From Flavobacterium fluvii (GTDB lineage: Bacteria; Bacteroidota; Bacteroidia; Flavobacteriales; Flavobacteriaceae), in assembly GCF_900129545.1 (NCBI RefSeq), contig NZ_FQWB01000001.1, positions 372,001 through 436,000 on the forward strand: a DNA stretch of 64,000 nucleotides, given 5' to 3'. Below the pieces are notes generated by a model. That model was not told the DNA's origin, made no database searches, and saw nothing but the letters and a program-made list of their open reading frames with translations. How positions within the stretch are numbered: position 1 is the stretch's first letter; each line of letters begins with the position of its first letter. The position numbers and the translations under genes are program-made. Positions 61,181 through 64,000 of the stretch are shown here, one piece after another.

Positions 61181-64000
61181 TTATTTTGTAATTGTTATTT
61201 TTGTTTTTATCTCGTCGAATTCTATTTCTGTTCCGTTACTTATATTTTCTTCAAAAATCAGTGTTTCCGTCAATGTTTCCGATTTAATATAGGCCTCGTT
61301 TGCTTTTACCGCGTTTTCCAACTCGGAATTTTTTTGCAAATGTACTTTAATTTTGTCAGTAACCTCAAAACCAGAATCTTTTCTTATGTTCTGAATCCTG
61401 TTGACCAATTCCCTGGCAATTCCTTCTTGTTTTAATTCGTCCGAAATCGTGATATCCAAAGCCACCGTTATTCCATTGGAATTGGCAACCAGCCAGCCTT
61501 CGATATCCTGTGAAGAAATCTCCACGTCTTCTAAGGATAAAGTTATACTATTTCCAGCAATAATAATATTTATGCTTCCCTGCTTGTCCAATTGGTTGAT
61601 TTGGTCTTGCGAAAAACCTTGTATCTCTTTGGCAATCAATCCCATATCTTTTCCGAAGCGTGGTCCCAAAGCCTTGAAATTAGGCTTGATTTGCTTGATC
61701 AAAATTCCCGAAGCATCGTCTAAAAGCGTGATTTCTTTCACGTTAACTTCCGCTTTTATAAGGTCGGAAACGGCCTCAATTTCAGCACGCTGATTGTCGT
61801 CAAGTACCGGAATCATTACCTTTTGCAAAGGTTGACGCACCTTGATCATTTCCTTTTTTCGAAGTGATAAAACGAGTGATGAAATGGTCTGTGCCTTCTG
61901 CATTTTGCTCTCCAACGATTTATCAACAAAGTTTTCAACTGAAATAGGAAATTTCGCCAAATGTACACTGTCGAATTTTTCCGTATTTGTTGCCAAAGTC
62001 AAGTCTCTGTACAGCTTATCCATAAAGAACGGAGCTACCGGAGCGCCCAATTTACTGATGGTCAGCAAGCAAGTATATAAAGTTTGGTAAGCTGCAATTT
62101 TATCCTGTGCGTATTCGCCTTTCCAAAAACGACGACGACACAAACGAACGTACCAGTTACTTAAATTTTCCTGTACAAATTCTGAAATCGCGCGAGTCGC
62201 TTTTGTTGGTTCATAATCCGCATACGCTTCATCAACCACTTTTACCAAAGTATTCAATTCCGAAATAATCCATCGGTCTATTTCCGGCCTTTCGTTCAAC
62301 GGAACTTCAGCTTCAACGTAAGCGAAATTATCAATATTGGCATACAACGCAAAGAAAGAATAAGTGTTGTACAAAGTCCCGAAGAATTTACGGCGAACCT
62401 CGGCAATTCCTTCCAAATCAAATTTCAAGTTATCCCAAGGATTCGCATTTGAAATCATGTACCAACGCGTGGCATCTGGACCGTATTCATTCAATGTTTC
62501 GAATGGATCGACTGCATTCCCCAGACGTTTAGACATTTTATGTCCGTTTTTGTCCAAAACCAATCCGTTTGAAACCACATTTTTATAAGCTGTTTTATCG
62601 AAAACCAAGGTTGCAATAGCGTGCAAAGTATAAAACCAACCACGTGTTTGATCGACACCTTCCGCAATGAAATCGGCAGGAAAATCTTTGTTTCCGTCAA
62701 TTTTGTCTTTGTTTTCAAAAGGATAATGCCATTGTGCATAAGGCATTGAACCCGAATCAAACCAAACGTCAATCAAATCAGATTCGCGTTTCATTGGTTT
62801 TCCGGAAGCAGAAACCAAAGTGATTTCATCGACCACATTTTTGTGTAGGTCAATCAAATCATAATTTGCTTCGTCCATATTTCCAATTTCGAAACCTTTG
62901 AAAGGATTTTCTTTTTGGAAACCTGCTGCGATAGATTTTTCGATTTCGTTGTATAATTCTTCAACAGAACCAATCAGGATTTCTTCTGTTCCTTCTTCGT
63001 TTCTCCAAATTGGCAACGGAATTCCCCAAAAACGAGAGCGTGATAAATTCCAGTCGTTGGCGTTTTTCAACCAATTCCCGAAACGTCCTTCTCCGGTTGC
63101 TTTTGGTTTCCAGTTGATGGTTTCGTTCAATTCGAACATTCTGTCTCGAACTTCCGTTATTTTGATAAACCAGGAATCCAAAGGATAATATAAAATTGGC
63201 GTGTCAGTTCTCCAGCAATGTGGGTAACTATGCACGTATTTCTCTACTTTGAAAGCTTTATTTTCTTCTTTTAACTGAATGGCAATTTCTACATCAACAG
63301 AACGTTCCGGAGCATCGCCATCGGTATAATATTCGTTTTTAACGTATTTCCCGGAATAATTCCCTAAACCGTCAATGAATTTTCCTTGCAGATTTACTAA
63401 TGGAACCGGAGTTCCGTGTTCGTCCAAAACCAACATTGGCGGAACTTCGGGAGAAGCTTCTTTAGCTACTTTAGCATCATCTGCACCAAATGTCGGAGCA
63501 GTGTGCACAATTCCTGTTCCGTCTTCAGTCGTCACAAAATCTCCTGAAATTACTCTAAAAGCATTTTCTGGATTTTGGTATGGCAAAGCCAATTTCATTA
63601 ATTGTTCGTAACGAATTCCAACTAAATCAGCACCTTTGCATTCGGTCAAAATTTGGTATGGGATTTTCTTGCCACCTTCTTTGAAATTTTCAAAATCAGC
63701 AGCTTCAGTACTTGGAAAAAATCCTTTTCCGAATTGTTTTCCAACCAAATTTTTAGCCAAAATTACTTTGGTAGGTCGGAAAGTATATTGATTGAAAGTT
63801 TCAACCAACACATAATCGATTTTTGGACCAACAGTCAATGCTGTATTCGAAGGCAAAGTCCAAGGCGTTGTCGTCCAAGCCAAGATGTGAACATCTCCAA
63901 ATCCCTGAAGAAATGAAGGTAAAGTTTCGTTTAATGCCTTGAATTGGGCAACTATCGTTGTATCAGTCACATCACGGTAAGACCCAGGTTGGTTTACTTC
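61181..64000 (-). CDS. ileS: Isoleucyl-tRNA synthetase, 5' end cut by window edge
   Basis: Charges tRNA-Ile. The frame is open to base 64000, giving 939 residues of a protein expected to be about 1130, so the N-terminus with the HIGH motif is outside. The editing domain (AWTTTPWTLPSNTAL, TVHTAPTFG-like GIVHTAPTFGADDAK) is visible. So are the zinc/catalytic segments (FWGIPLPIW, VDQTRGWFYTL) and the KMSKR loop in GHKMSKRLGNAVDPF. An anticodon-binding domain (WYVRLCRRRFWKG) and a C-terminal extension with TISDELKQEGIARELVNRIQN follow. The extended tail marks the eukaryote-like type 2 IleRS. Confidence 0.97.
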   Translation of the reverse strand, partial: EVNQPGSYRDVTDTTIVAQFKALNETLPSFLQGFGDVHILAWTTTPWTLPSNTALTVGPKIDYVLVETFNQYTFRPTKVILAKNLVGKQFGKGFFPSTEAADFENFKEGGKKIPYQILTECKGADLVGIRYEQLMKLALPYQNPENAFRVISGDFVTTEDGTGIVHTAPTFGADDAKVAKEASPEVPPMLVLDEHGTPVPLVNLQGKFIDGLGNYSGKYVKNEYYTDGDAPERSVDVEIAIQLKEENKAFKVEKYVHSYPHCWRTDTPILYYPLDSWFIKITEVRDRMFELNETINWKPKATGEGRFGNWLKNANDWNLSRSRFWGIPLPIWRNEEGTEEILIGSVEELYNEIEKSIAAGFQKENPFKGFEIGNMDEANYDLIDLHKNVVDEITLVSASGKPMKRESDLIDVWFDSGSMPYAQWHYPFENKDKIDGNKDFPADFIAEGVDQTRGWFYTLHAIATLVFDKTAYKNVVSNGLVLDKNGHKMSKRLGNAVDPFETLNEYGPDATRWYMISNANPWDNLKFDLEGIAEVRRKFFGTLYNTYSFFALYANIDNFAYVEAEVPLNERPEIDRWIISELNTLVKVVDEAYADYEPTKATRAISEFVQENLSNWYVRLCRRRFWKGEYAQDKIAAYQTLYTCLLTISKLGAPVAPFFMDKLYRDLTLATNTEKFDSVHLAKFPISVENFVDKSLESKMQKAQTISSLVLSLRKKEMIKVRQPLQKVMIPVLDDNQRAEIEAVSDLIKAEVNVKEITLLDDASGILIKQIKPNFKALGPRFGKDMGLIAKEIQGFSQDQINQLDKQGSINIIIAGNSITLSLEDVEISSQDIEGWLVANSNGITVALDITISDELKQEGIARELVNRIQNIRKDSGFEVTDKIKVHLQKNSELENAVKANEAYIKSETLTETLIFEENISNGTEIEFDEIKTKITITK

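Noticed and set aside
1..64000. tRNA, rRNA, prophage, insertion sequence or CRISPR array
   Set aside because: No cloverleaf-like sequence, transposase, integrase, phage structural gene or spaced direct repeat was recognised by reading; a tRNAscan or profile search would be needed to exclude small RNA genes fully.

Overview
The window is a contiguous piece of a Bacteroidota chromosome, most likely a Flavobacterium or close relative. The base composition is AT-rich. Many upstream regions carry the Bacteroidota -7 box TAnnTTTG, five of them with a TTG 17-20 bases further upstream. Shine-Dalgarno sites are not evident. Family markers agree: a B-type succinate dehydrogenase, an IPExxxVDY protein, a type IX secretion sorting domain, an OmpA protein with thrombospondin-3 repeats and a TPR sensor kinase. 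I see no rRNA, tRNA, CRISPR array, prophage or insertion sequence. Most of the window is core housekeeping DNA.

Layout. 1-3.9 kb: 3' part of lepA, a phosphofructokinase-2 and thiL. 3.9-8.1 kb: a signalling locus read leftwards: a LytTR regulator with an altered receiver, a small secreted protein made of four identical 14-residue repeats, a TPR sensor kinase and its NarL-type response regulator. 8.4-19.6 kb: glyS, comF, an Ig-like lipoprotein, an omega-amidase, sdhCAB, an aminopeptidase P and an alpha/beta hydrolase. 19.6-28.4 kb: an AddB-like nuclease and an AddA-like helicase-nuclease separated by ompA and kbl. 28.5-30.1 kb: a small accessory spot with an orphan HsdR-N nuclease protein facing away from an XRE regulator, with twin palindromes between them. 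30.3-39.7 kb: sod, purF and a sugar kinase, a di-heme peroxidase, rnhA-purN, and acpP-fabF-rnc. 39.2-46.2 kb: IPExxxVDY-pyk, a Bax1-inhibitor-like protein, dinB, a T9SS-exported TPR protein, a CYTH protein, RlpA and a small membrane protein. 46.3-56.1 kb: a TonB-dependent receptor, pgi, an M23 peptidase, DUF3108 and a patatin/beta-barrel protein. 56.1-64 kb: uvrC, a PLP decarboxylase with a formyl-THF cyclo-ligase, a tiny lipoprotein, lspA, a DksA-like protein and the 3' part of ileS.

The most unusual material is of two kinds. First, the repeat-peptide/kinase/regulator locus: the four 42-bp repeats differ at seven bases, every one silent, so the 14-residue peptide itself is under selection. 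A dyad upstream of this gene resembles one upstream of sdhC. Second, the intergenic DNA contains several dispersed structured elements. One is a 78-bp element in two copies whose differences are almost all compensatory base pairs. Another is a 64-65-bp two-stem element in opposite orientations on either side of sdhC. A third is a purine-rich tract running into a terminator hairpin after three unrelated genes. Functions for these elements are inferred; no database search was possible.
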